From Williamsia phyllosphaerae (GTDB taxonomy: Bacteria; Actinomycetota; Actinomycetes; Mycobacteriales; Mycobacteriaceae), in assembly GCF_014635305.1 (NCBI RefSeq), contig NZ_BMCS01000001.1, positions 2,666,001 through 2,730,000 of the forward strand: 64,000 nucleotides of DNA, in the 5' to 3' direction. How positions within the stretch are numbered: position 1 is the first letter of the stretch; each line of letters opens with the position of its first letter. The translations under genes and the position numbers were made by a program. A model generated the notes under the pieces. The model was not told the origin of the DNA. It was given only the letters and a program-made list of their open reading frames with translations, and did not search any database. This document shows positions 28,430 through 36,860 of this stretch, in pieces.

Positions 28430-29878
28430 TCAGTCGGCCGCGGCCGGCGCCGGGTCCGGGCCGACGCGTGCGACCTTGCCGACAGCGCCCGTCGGAGGAC
28501 CCAGTGGTGGTTCGGGTCGGTCCGTCGCCATCCGTTCGCGGTCGATGTAGACGACGAACGTCAGGAAGATCGAGAAGGCCGTGGTGACGGGCAACACCGC
28601 GACGACGGGGTGATCGAGCTGCAGCGCGATCAGGAAGAAACCGATGAACGTACCGCCGAACAGGGCGCGCGGCAACGACTTCGAGCCGAGTGCACGCCAC
28701 CCGATGACGCAGCCGAGCAGCAGGATGGCGAGGAACACCGCTCCTGTGAACAGTCCGCCGCGATACACCGTGAGCAGCGGTGCGTTGGCGACGTGGTTCA
28801 ACGTGAACGCCGTCGACCCGGTCTTGAACTCGGGGCGGTCCCAGCCCAGTCCGAAGAGCCAGTGACCCGACAACTGGTGGGGGAACTCCTTGAGCGCGTC
28901 GGTCCGCGACGACGAGCTGACGTCGTCGCTCACGAACGCCTGCAGGATCCGGTTGCGCACCTGGGGGACCGCGGCCGCGCCGACGATCGCGAGTAGAAAA
29001 CCGCCGATGAAGATGGGGCGGGTGCGCGAGCTCATCCTGTGGAAGAGCATCGCGAGCAACAGGCCGACCACGACGCTGAAGAGCGCCGAGCGGCTCAGGG
29101 TGAGCACGATGCATCCCATGAACAGGGCGCTCAGCGCGAGACGCCGCCAGCCGTCGAACACCACGATCCCGACGAACATGGCGACCAGGAGGCCGATGCC
29201 CGCCGCGTTGGGCTCGACCCACATGCCGCCGAAGCGGACCGACTGGGTCTGGCCCTCGGCGTTGTAGACGTAGCTCGTCGTGGTCGCGACCGCGCCGTAG
29301 CCGAACAGGCTGAAGACCTTGATGATCGGTGTGCCGCCGGCGGCGAGGATGGCCAGACCGAACGCGCCGTTGAAGGCCGTCGCGCACACGAAGACCTGTC
29401 CGAACCGTCGCAGGTTCGCCGTCGACAACCGCAGCAGGGCGATGACGAGCAGGGTGACGATCGACCACTTGATGTATTCGATGTAGTCACCGAGCGACAG
29501 TGCGGTGAACACCATCGACAACCCGGACACGAGTACCAGCAACAGGATCAGGGACTCGAGCAGGTGCAGCCGCCGGCGGTGACTGGGATGCAGCACCGCG
29601 GCGAGGACCACGGCGGCGGAGAAGAGGAGGTACAGCGGCACGGGGACGCCCGGCAGCGTGCCGAAGGGCAGCAGGCCGATGGCCACCGCCAATGACCAGT
29701 ACAGCCACAGCGGATGTCGCAGGCCGACATAGGCGGCGACGGCCAGTCCGATCAGTCCGATGACACCGATGGTCGGCAGCGTTCCGCCCGTCACCGCGGC
29801 GAGCGCGACGACGGGACAGACGATGACCGTCGCGAGTATGAAAAGTATCTCCCCGCGCGATCGTGTTCCCGTTGTCAC
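28430..29878 (-). CDS. Wzy-like O-antigen/EPS polymerase
   Basis: A 482-residue protein with about twelve transmembrane helices. A large periplasmic loop (about residues 200-230 and 330-370) holds VEPNAAGIGLLVA and FGLGWDRPEFK, resembling the Wzy_C/O-antigen ligase family. It should polymerise repeat units delivered by the flippase. It is transcribed against the rest of the locus and diverges from the Wzz gene at 30003 across 124 nt, which contain a GCAAC-TCGAG-GTTGC hairpin. Confidence 0.85.
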   Translation of the reverse strand: MTTGTRSRGEILFILATVIVCPVVALAAVTGGTLPTIGVIGLIGLAVAAYVGLRHPLWLYWSLAVAIGLLPFGTLPGVPVPLYLLFSAAVVLAAVLHPSHRRRLHLLESLILLLVLVSGLSMVFTALSLGDYIEYIKWSIVTLLVIALLRLSTANLRRFGQVFVCATAFNGAFGLAILAAGGTPIIKVFSLFGYGAVATTTSYVYNAEGQTQSVRFGGMWVEPNAAGIGLLVAMFVGIVVFDGWRRLALSALFMGCIVLTLSRSALFSVVVGLLLAMLFHRMSSRTRPIFIGGFLLAIVGAAAVPQVRNRILQAFVSDDVSSSSRTDALKEFPHQLSGHWLFGLGWDRPEFKTGSTAFTLNHVANAPLLTVYRGGLFTGAVFLAILLLGCVIGWRALGSKSLPRALFGGTFIGFFLIALQLDHPVVAVLPVTTAFSIFLTFVVYIDRERMATDRPEPPLGPPTGAVGKVARVGPDPAPAAAD

Positions 29879-30002
29879 GCCATATATCCTTACATTCGGT
29901 TCACTCGCTGCAACTCGAGGTTGCGCGAGCCAAGATGCTCGTGCACGTGAACGCGTCTACGCTCTCGAAGTATCGGCAAACAACAAGCGATCGGAGTTCC
30001 CC

Positions 30003-31535
30003 TTGGAAATCGGGGATTACCTGCGTGCTCTGCGACGATTCTGGTGGATCGTGGTCGTGGTCGCAATTGTAGGAGCAGGCGCGGGATATTTGAGTTCGTT
30101 GATCGCGACGCCGAAATACGCTTCGACCGCCCAACTGTTCGTCACCACCCAGAGTGGGACGTCGGTGGGCGACGCCTATCAGAACAACCTGTTCTCCCAG
30201 GAACGTGTCGTCTCCTACGCGGCACTCGCGACCAGCCAGCAGGTCGCGGCACGCGCCATCGACCAGCTCAAGTCGACGATCTCCCCGGACGATCTCCGGT
30301 CGAAGATCACCGCCACCCCGGTCACGAGCACGGTGCTGTTGAACATCACCGCGACCGACTCCGACCCCGTGGCCGCGCAGACGTACGCGAACGCGGTCTC
30401 CGATCAGCTGGTCCAGCTCGTCAGTGAGCTGGAGACCTCGCGACGCGGCGGCACGCCGGCCGCCGGCGCCGTTCTCGTCGACGACGCCGACTACCCGTCG
30501 GGCGCGAGCGGCCTCGGCCTGGTCACCCGGATCGGCCTCGGCCTCGTCGGAGGACTGGTCCTCGGCGTCATCGTCGCGATCCTCGCCGCCCTGCTGGACA
30601 CACGCTTCCGTCGACGTGAACGCGTCGAGGAGGTGGCGGGTTCGCTCACGCTGGGCGTGCTGGTCGACGACAAGGACCGGGACTTCGAGAAAGCCCTCGA
30701 CCTCTCCGCCGGCGGACTCGCGGTCGAGCGTCTGCGCGAGCTGCGCACGAACCTGCAGTTCGCTCGCACGAACGGCGACCGCCCGAAGGTCATCTCGGTC
30801 ACGAGTCCAGGGCACGCCGATGGTCGGTCGAGCACCGCGGTGGATCTGGCGTCGGTACTGGCCGAGGTAGGCCGTTCGGTGGTCCTGGTCGACGGCGACC
30901 TGGTCTCGCCGAGCCTCGCCGAACGGCTGGGTGTCGGGAGCACCAGCAGCGGACTGGCCACCGTCCTCGACGGACAGCACCCGGTGAGTTCCGCGGTCAT
31001 CACCGACGTCGGAGGACGCCGGTGGGCGTTGTTGCCGGCCGGACCCGTCCCGTCGGTTCGCGGTCGGCTGTGGTCCGACGACCGCGCCGCCGAGACCATC
31101 GACGCGCTCCGCAGCCGGTTCGACTACGTGATCATCGACACCCCGCCCCTGTCGGACTGCGCCGACGGTGCGCTGATCGCCGCGCTCGGCGACGGTGCCC
31201 TCGTCATCGCCCGACTCGGGCACACGAAGATGGCCGACCTGCGGCGTTCGCTGGAGTCCCTCAGCCTCGCCCACGCCCCGCTCATCGGGACCGTGGTCAC
31301 CGGCGAGCAGGTCGGTCGCCGGGACGCGACCGCGGCGTCGTCCAAATCGGATACGCCGGCGTCGCCACCCGCACCGGCGTCGCCACCCTCAGCGGCACCT
31401 GCGGCTCCGCCGGCGTCGACACAGCGCGACCCGTGGCAGACCTCCGATCCCGACTCGAAGCCGCCGTCGGCGCCGGATCGGTCGGCGCACGGTGTCCATC
31501 GCGTCGCCAGGGAAAACGACGACGAGAACAGGTGA
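30003..31535 (+). CDS. Wzz chain-length protein fused to a degenerate BY-kinase domain
   Basis: A 510-residue fusion. The Wzz part has transmembrane helices at about 14-34 and 178-198 around an extracytoplasmic domain. The cytoplasmic part is CpsD/BY-kinase-like: ERLRELRTNLQF near 242, A' VVLVDGDL near 293 and Walker B YVIIDTPPL near 375. The P-loop is broken: positions 268-278 read SPGHADGRSST, with Arg275 where the catalytic Lys of GKS/T belongs. The tail (about 440-510) is Ser/Pro/Ala-rich and has no tyrosine. It probably controls chain length without kinase activity. TTG 30003 has GGAG 29993-29996; the gap to the next gene is 4 nt. Confidence 0.85.
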   Translation: MEIGDYLRALRRFWWIVVVVAIVGAGAGYLSSLIATPKYASTAQLFVTTQSGTSVGDAYQNNLFSQERVVSYAALATSQQVAARAIDQLKSTISPDDLRSKITATPVTSTVLLNITATDSDPVAAQTYANAVSDQLVQLVSELETSRRGGTPAAGAVLVDDADYPSGASGLGLVTRIGLGLVGGLVLGVIVAILAALLDTRFRRRERVEEVAGSLTLGVLVDDKDRDFEKALDLSAGGLAVERLRELRTNLQFARTNGDRPKVISVTSPGHADGRSSTAVDLASVLAEVGRSVVLVDGDLVSPSLAERLGVGSTSSGLATVLDGQHPVSSAVITDVGGRRWALLPAGPVPSVRGRLWSDDRAAETIDALRSRFDYVIIDTPPLSDCADGALIAALGDGALVIARLGHTKMADLRRSLESLSLAHAPLIGTVVTGEQVGRRDATAASSKSDTPASPPAPASPPSAAPAAPPASTQRDPWQTSDPDSKPPSAPDRSAHGVHRVARENDDENR

Positions 31536-31539
31536 ACCG

Positions 31540-32781
31540 ATGAAGCTGCGGCGGGCCGTGCCCCTGATCGTGATGTCTCTCGCGCTGGTCGCGGGTTGCT
31601 CGACGTCCGAGCCCCCGAGACCGGCCGGCGACTCGCCGGTGGTGCGGTCGATCGCGCCACCGTTCGACGGTTCGGCCCAGATCCCGACGACGTCGGCCTC
31701 GACCGGCGGGACCGGCCCGGGTGCCGTGGTGAGCACCAGCATCCTCGAGGACAACACCGAGCTCCAGGACGTCGACGCCAAGGCGATCCGGATGGTGTTC
31801 CGTTCCACCGAGGGCACCGGCGGAAAGCCCACCGAGGTGTCCGGACTGGTCGCGATACCGCCAGGTGTCGCACCCGAGGGGGGATGGCCCGTCATCGCGT
31901 TCGGACACGGCACCACCGGGGTTCTCGACAAGTGCGCACCGAGCCAGTTCGACACCCTCGTCGGGAACGGTTCGATGATCGCGAGCATGATCCAGTCCGG
32001 ATTCGCGGTGGCGATGCCGGACTACCAGGGGCTCGGCGTGCCGGGCTACCGCCACCCGTTCCTCGACGGTGCGACCTTCGGCAACAACATGATCGACGCG
32101 GTGCGCGCGGCGCACAACCTCGATCCGGCGATCGGCACCAGGTGGGCCGCCTTCGGGCACTCGCTGGGCGGACTCGCGGCCTGGGGTGCCGCTGACCGGG
32201 CGGGCGCCTACGGGCAGGGTCTTGATCTGACGGGCACGTTGGCCATGGCCCCGCCCGCAGACATGTCCGGTCTCGCCGACGCCGCGCAGAACGGAACACT
32301 GACCGCCGACCAGCGCGTCGCCCTGATCTTCGCGTTGCAGACGCTGAGCTGGAGCAATCCCGGTTTCGACCTCGACCGGTACCGCACCCCGTCCCTGGCC
32401 CAGAAGTGGGATCTGCTGCTCGACTGCACCGCCAACCTCAACGAGGTGCTCAAGGCGCGCGAGGCGGTCACCAACGCCGACCTGAAGCCGGACACCCCCG
32501 CCGACACCACGCGTCTGCGTGACCTCCTCGAGGCGCTGGCGGTGCCGAAGAACAAGATCACCGGCCCCATGCTGCTGATGTACGGGACGAAGGACACCCT
32601 GGTCGACTACCGGTGGACCGACGCGGCCGTGAAGCGCGCTTGTGCACAGGGTGACGTCATCGACATCGACAAGCGCATGGGACAGGGCCACAGCGATTTG
32701 GAGAGTGCCCGCGGTCTGCCGTGGATCAAGGATCGGATCGACGGCCACACCGCTGACAACACCTGCCCCGGCAGAACGTGA
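31540..32781 (+). CDS. LIP-family alpha/beta hydrolase lipoprotein 1
   Basis: A 413-residue exported hydrolase. A lipoprotein signal peptide ends at the lipobox LVAGC (Cys20) and is followed by a Ser/Thr/Pro linker. The fold has the oxyanion region FGHGTTGV near 121, DYQGLG near 161, nucleophile elbow GHSLGG (Ser208), probable Asp352 (GTKDTLV) and His384 (GQGHSD). It resembles the secretory lipase (LIP) family. It differs from the three paralogues in having GHSLGG rather than GxSQGG. It lies between two Wzz genes and overlaps the second by GTGA. It may deacylate or acylate the polymer or a lipid (inference). Confidence 0.82.
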   Translation: MKLRRAVPLIVMSLALVAGCSTSEPPRPAGDSPVVRSIAPPFDGSAQIPTTSASTGGTGPGAVVSTSILEDNTELQDVDAKAIRMVFRSTEGTGGKPTEVSGLVAIPPGVAPEGGWPVIAFGHGTTGVLDKCAPSQFDTLVGNGSMIASMIQSGFAVAMPDYQGLGVPGYRHPFLDGATFGNNMIDAVRAAHNLDPAIGTRWAAFGHSLGGLAAWGAADRAGAYGQGLDLTGTLAMAPPADMSGLADAAQNGTLTADQRVALIFALQTLSWSNPGFDLDRYRTPSLAQKWDLLLDCTANLNEVLKAREAVTNADLKPDTPADTTRLRDLLEALAVPKNKITGPMLLMYGTKDTLVDYRWTDAAVKRACAQGDVIDIDKRMGQGHSDLESARGLPWIKDRIDGHTADNTCPGRT

Positions 32782-33470
32782 GGCCTCCGCGCCCCGTCCC
32801 GCGTGTGCGGGACTACCTGCGGATCCTGGCCGCGAACTGGATGGTCATCGCGATCGCCACCGTGCTCTCGGCCGGGGCCGGGTACGTCTCCACCTTGATC
32901 GAGCAGCCGCAGTACACGGCGTCGGTGAAGCTGTTCGCGACCGTGGCCGGTGACTCGGGTGTGCGAGCGGCGCAGCAGGGGGACCTGGGTGCGACCGCCC
33001 GTATGACGACCTATCAGCAGATGGCGACGTCGTCGATCGTGCTGCAGCGCACCATCGATCAGCTGAAGCTCGACACCACCACCGGGGAGCTGGCCACCGA
33101 AGTCCTCGCGGTCATCGCGCCCAAGTCGGTGGTCCTCGACCTCACGGTCTCCGCGTCGGAGGCCTCCCGTGCGATCGACACCGTCAACGCCCTCGGCGGC
33201 AACCTCGCGCGACTCTCGCAGGAGGTCGAGTCGACCGACGACGGGCCCGTCGCCGAACTGGTACCGGTGGGCGGTGCGACCGGTGCCCAGCGCGTCGAGT
33301 CCTCGATCGTCGATGCCCTGACGCTCGGTGGCGGTATCGGGTTCGCGCTCAGTGCGGTGCTGGTGCTCGCGCGCGCGTTGATCCGGGACCGTGCCGTGCA
33401 CCGCTCACAGTTGAACAACTTCGTGGAGCAGTCGATCTCCACGTCCGTGGTGAGGAAGACCGTCACATGA
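32778..33470 (+). CDS. stand-alone Wzz-type chain-length protein
   Basis: A 230-residue protein with two transmembrane helices (about 19-38 and 180-205) around an extracytoplasmic Wzz domain (LIEQPQYTASVKLFATVAG, TTYQQMATSSIVLQRTIDQL). No ATPase domain follows. Both its start (GTG overlapping the stop of hydrolase 1) and its end (ATGA with hydrolase 2) are coupled to hydrolase genes. It is a paralogue of the N-terminal half of the 30003 protein and may pair with it. Confidence 0.83.
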   Translation: MRPPRPVPRVRDYLRILAANWMVIAIATVLSAGAGYVSTLIEQPQYTASVKLFATVAGDSGVRAAQQGDLGATARMTTYQQMATSSIVLQRTIDQLKLDTTTGELATEVLAVIAPKSVVLDLTVSASEASRAIDTVNALGGNLARLSQEVESTDDGPVAELVPVGGATGAQRVESSIVDALTLGGGIGFALSAVLVLARALIRDRAVHRSQLNNFVEQSISTSVVRKTVT

Positions 33471-34738
33471 TCGTGCGTTCCCGTCGGCTGCTCGCCGCGC
33501 TGTGCGCCCTCGTCGTCGCGGCGGCGGTTCTCGCCGGGTGCTCCGACGACGGTTCCGACACCGCACAGACGCCCGGCGCGACCGGAGTGACGATCCCCGG
33601 CGATTTCTCCGGTGCCGGCCCCGGCACCCTGAGGTCCGCGACGACGCTGCCCACCGTGGACCGACGCGTCACGCGTCTCACCACCATCGCCGCCCGGATC
33701 ACCTACACGTCGACCTCAGGGACCGACGGCAGCGAGAAGCTGGTGTCGGGCACCGTGTTCTCCCCGGTCGGACCCGCGCCCGCCGGCGGATGGCCCATCG
33801 TCGCCTTCGGCCACACCTCCACCGGGGTGCAGCACGAGTGCGCGCCGTCGCTGTCGCCGTCGCTGCTCGGGTCGGTCGACGCGATCGGTGTCCTGGTCAA
33901 CACCGGGTACGTAGTCGTCATGCCGGACTACCAGGGACTCGGTCTCGACGACACCTATCACCCCTACCTCGACTCGACGACCGAGGGCAACAACATGATC
34001 GACGGGGTGCGGGCCGCCCGGAAGCTGGTGCCCGACACCTCGAACCGGTGGGTGGCCCTGGGGTCTTCGCAGGGCGGCCAGGCGTCCTGGGCGGCCAACG
34101 AACGCTCCGAGGCCTACGGCTCCGGGCTCGACCTCGCCGGGTCGGTGAGCCTCGCCCCCGCGGCGGACATCATCGGCTTCGCCGACGCGGCGCAGGCAGG
34201 GACGCTGACGACCGATCAGATGGCCCTCTACCCGTGGATCCTCTACGCGCTGAAGAACGAACACCCCGAGATGAACCTCGACGACTACCGACGTGGCGTG
34301 GTCGAGGAGCGGTGGGACGTGCTCACCGCGTGCCAGGGCCCCGCCGCGGGCCAGCGCGCCGACGTCACGAAACTGATCACCGCCGACGACGTACGCCCGT
34401 CGTCGCGCGCCGCCACCGACACCCTGCGCGGTTATCTCCGCGAGATGAGCCTGCCGAAAACCGCTGCCGGAGCGCCGATGCTGGTGATCTACGGAGGTAA
34501 GGACCAGTTGGTGAACCCGGCGTGGACCCGCGGCGCGGTGACCGGTGTGTGCCGACTGGGCGCCCGTGTCGAGTCCTATCTTCTCGCCGACCGTGGACAC
34601 GACGACATCGACGCGACCTACGCCGTGACCTGGATCAAGAACCGGCTGGCCGATGCCCCGGTGGTGAACGGGTGCAACCGTCCGCCCGCCACCCTCGAGA
34701 CGTCTGCGCCGGGCACCGCATTCGGCGACCAGGGGTGA
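33467..34738 (+). CDS. LIP-family alpha/beta hydrolase lipoprotein 2
   Basis: A 423-residue exported hydrolase. Signal peptide with lipobox VLAGC (Cys25). Catalytic features: FGHTSTGV near 115, MPDYQGLGL near 152, elbow GSSQGG (Ser201), Asp346 (GGKDQLV) and His378 (DRGHDD). Cysteines near 125 and 289 recur in the paralogues and could form a disulfide. The short Ala/Gly/Asp tail after residue 400 is not conserved. ATG overlaps the stop of the stand-alone Wzz gene. Confidence 0.85.
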   Translation: MIVRSRRLLAALCALVVAAAVLAGCSDDGSDTAQTPGATGVTIPGDFSGAGPGTLRSATTLPTVDRRVTRLTTIAARITYTSTSGTDGSEKLVSGTVFSPVGPAPAGGWPIVAFGHTSTGVQHECAPSLSPSLLGSVDAIGVLVNTGYVVVMPDYQGLGLDDTYHPYLDSTTEGNNMIDGVRAARKLVPDTSNRWVALGSSQGGQASWAANERSEAYGSGLDLAGSVSLAPAADIIGFADAAQAGTLTTDQMALYPWILYALKNEHPEMNLDDYRRGVVEERWDVLTACQGPAAGQRADVTKLITADDVRPSSRAATDTLRGYLREMSLPKTAAGAPMLVIYGGKDQLVNPAWTRGAVTGVCRLGARVESYLLADRGHDDIDATYAVTWIKNRLADAPVVNGCNRPPATLETSAPGTAFGDQG

Positions 34739-34745
34739 GGCACCT

Positions 34746-35963
34746 GTGGCGATGACCCGCAGGCGGTGGACCGTCGTCGGGGTCGTCATCGTGATCGTGA
34801 TCGCCGCCGTGATCGCCACGATCGTGGTGGCCACCGGCGGGGATCAGGCGTCCGACGACCGTGCCGCGGTGCCGGGTGCCCGTATCGGCGGTGACGCGCC
34901 CGGATCGCTCGTCGAGGCGGAACCCATGACGGCGTTCTCGCGCAGACTCGAAGGCGCGCAGATGAAGTCGGCGCGGGTTCTCTACCGCTCCACGTCCGGG
35001 GACACCGGCGCCGCGACGGTCGTGTCCGGGGCGGTGTTCACCCCGCTCGGTGCGGCGCCGCAGGGCGGGTGGCCGGTCGTGTCGTTCGGACACGGCACCC
35101 TGGGCATCAACACTGAGTGCGGGCCGTCGACCTCACCGACCCTGCTCGGCCAGACGCCGGTGGTCGCGAGCTTCGTCAAGCGCGGGTACGCGGTGGCCAT
35201 GGCCGACTACCAGGGGCTCGGCGCCCCGGGGGTGCACCCGTACAGCGACGCCCGCACCGCCGGGCTGAACATGATCGATGTCGTACGCGCACTGCGGAAC
35301 ACGTTCGACGACGTGTCGAACCGATGGGCCGCGTACGGGGGATCCCAGGGCGGGGGAGCGGCCTGGGCGGCCGACGAGCAGGCCGCCACGCGGGCCCCCG
35401 ATCTGACGTTGGTCGGAGCCGTGGGGATCGCGCCGGCGGCCGACGTCGCCGGACTCGTCGACAAGGCGGCGGCCGGAACCTTGACCACCGATCAGGGGCC
35501 GGTCCTCCAGGCCGTGATCGAGTCCCTGGGGCGGTTGCATCCCGACCTCCGGCTCGACGACTACCGCCGGGGCGCCGCGGCACGGTCATGGGACGTGCTG
35601 TCGGCCTGCGCAGGCAACGACGTACACGACCGCGGTGCGGCGGTCGCATCCCTGGGACGGATGGATTTCGCCCCGGCGACCCCGGCGGCGGCTGCGAAGC
35701 TCAAGGCCTATCTCACGGCGTGGGCACTGCCGCAGCGCGCTCTGTCGGCCCCGCTCTACGTCGAGTACGGCACCGAGGACACCTACATCGACCCGTCGTG
35801 GACCGCCGCCGCGATCCGACGGTCGTGCGCCCTGGGAGGATCGATCACGTTCCGGGCGGATCCGGGCAAAGGGCACGGCGACATCGACGTGACGGACTCG
35901 CTGACCTGGCTCGACCAGCGGTTCGACGGTGCCGCGCCTGTCGACGACTGCGCTCGCGCATGA
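34746..35963 (+). CDS. LIP-family alpha/beta hydrolase 3, membrane-anchored
   Basis: A 405-residue paralogue. An N-terminal transmembrane helix (about residues 8-30) has no lipobox, so it is anchored by an uncleaved helix or a non-lipid signal. The catalytic core keeps FGHGTLGI, ADYQGLGAPG, the elbow GGSQGG (Ser200), the acid in GTEDTYID and the His in GKGHGD. It follows hydrolase 2 after 7 nt. The closest relative in the window is hydrolase 4 at 41673, which shares GGSQGG and the GKGHGD-type ending. Confidence 0.85.
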   Translation: MAMTRRRWTVVGVVIVIVIAAVIATIVVATGGDQASDDRAAVPGARIGGDAPGSLVEAEPMTAFSRRLEGAQMKSARVLYRSTSGDTGAATVVSGAVFTPLGAAPQGGWPVVSFGHGTLGINTECGPSTSPTLLGQTPVVASFVKRGYAVAMADYQGLGAPGVHPYSDARTAGLNMIDVVRALRNTFDDVSNRWAAYGGSQGGGAAWAADEQAATRAPDLTLVGAVGIAPAADVAGLVDKAAAGTLTTDQGPVLQAVIESLGRLHPDLRLDDYRRGAAARSWDVLSACAGNDVHDRGAAVASLGRMDFAPATPAAAAKLKAYLTAWALPQRALSAPLYVEYGTEDTYIDPSWTAAAIRRSCALGGSITFRADPGKGHGDIDVTDSLTWLDQRFDGAAPVDDCARA

Positions 35964-36047
35964 TCTCCTCGGCGTACACGCGCCGGGGAGGCCGGACCGC
36001 TGTTTCGTTGAACGGCTCAACTGCGGTGTGACTGTTACCCTCTCACC

Positions 36048-36839
36048 ATGCAGCGCACGTTCGACGGATACGCCCGCGTAGGGCATCGACTTGTTCAGGG
36101 TTGGGCCCAGCGGGAGGTCTTCGCGCTCCTGCGGCTGATCGATACGCAGCAGCGCGACCGCGGGATCACCGGCGGGGTCGCCGAGATCGGTGTGCACCAC
36201 GGGCAGTTGTTCATCGGGATGGATCTGCTGCTGCGCGACGGTGAGAAGTCGGTGGCCATCGACATCTTCGGCGACCAGGACCTGAACATCGACGCATCCG
36301 GCAAGGGCGACCGCGCACGGTTCGTGCGCAACGTCGAGAGGTTCGCAGGCGCCGACGGGGTCGAGATCCATCAGGGTGACTCGACCGTCGTGACCCCCGA
36401 GGAGTTGACCGCGCTCGCCGGCGACCGGATCCGACTGTTCAGCGTCGACGGCGGCCACACCGAGGAGGTCGTGCTCTCGGACATGACGCTGGCCGAGGAA
36501 ACCCTGTCCGCCGGTGGTGTCGTCGTGGCCGACGACGTGTTCAACGCCGCGTGGCCCGAAGTGGTCGTGGGCACCCTCCGGTACCTCGAACGCCCGACGG
36601 CACTGGCGCCGTTCGCGATCGGGTACAACAAGGTCTTCTTCGCCGACGCCGACCACAGTGACGACTACCGCGCCGCGATCACCGCGCAGTATCAGGATCG
36701 TGCGCTGTTCCACTGCCGCGCTTCGTCGTTCGCCGGTCACCCGGTCGTGCTGATCGCCGATGTCGCTAAGACGCCTCGTGAACTGCTGGCCCGCAGCAGT
36801 GTTGCCCGTTCGATCCACGGTCGCCTGACCGGATCGTAG
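36048..36839 (+). CDS. class I SAM-dependent methyltransferase (Methyltransf_24 type)
   Basis: A 263-residue soluble methyltransferase. Motif I is VAEIGVHHGQLFIGMD (about 44-59), followed by SVAIDIFGDQDLN (acidic residue for the ribose) and FSVDGGHTEEVVLSDM. This class occurs in many polysaccharide and glycan-modification loci and would O-methylate a sugar (inference). It is separated by 84 nt from hydrolase 3. It converges on the glycoside hydrolase gene with a small hairpin between them. Confidence 0.82.
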   Translation: MQRTFDGYARVGHRLVQGWAQREVFALLRLIDTQQRDRGITGGVAEIGVHHGQLFIGMDLLLRDGEKSVAIDIFGDQDLNIDASGKGDRARFVRNVERFAGADGVEIHQGDSTVVTPEELTALAGDRIRLFSVDGGHTEEVVLSDMTLAEETLSAGGVVVADDVFNAAWPEVVVGTLRYLERPTALAPFAIGYNKVFFADADHSDDYRAAITAQYQDRALFHCRASSFAGHPVVLIADVAKTPRELLARSSVARSIHGRLTGS

Positions 36840-36843
36840 GCGC

Positions 36844-36860
36844 CGTTCCGCTCAGGAACG
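36844..36860. terminator. short hairpin between convergent genes
   Basis: CGTTCC (36844-36849) and GGAACG (36855-36860) form a perfect six-base stem with a five-base loop. It lies just after the methyltransferase stop and over the end of the convergent glycoside hydrolase gene. A short stem with no T-run, so only a candidate. Confidence 0.35.
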
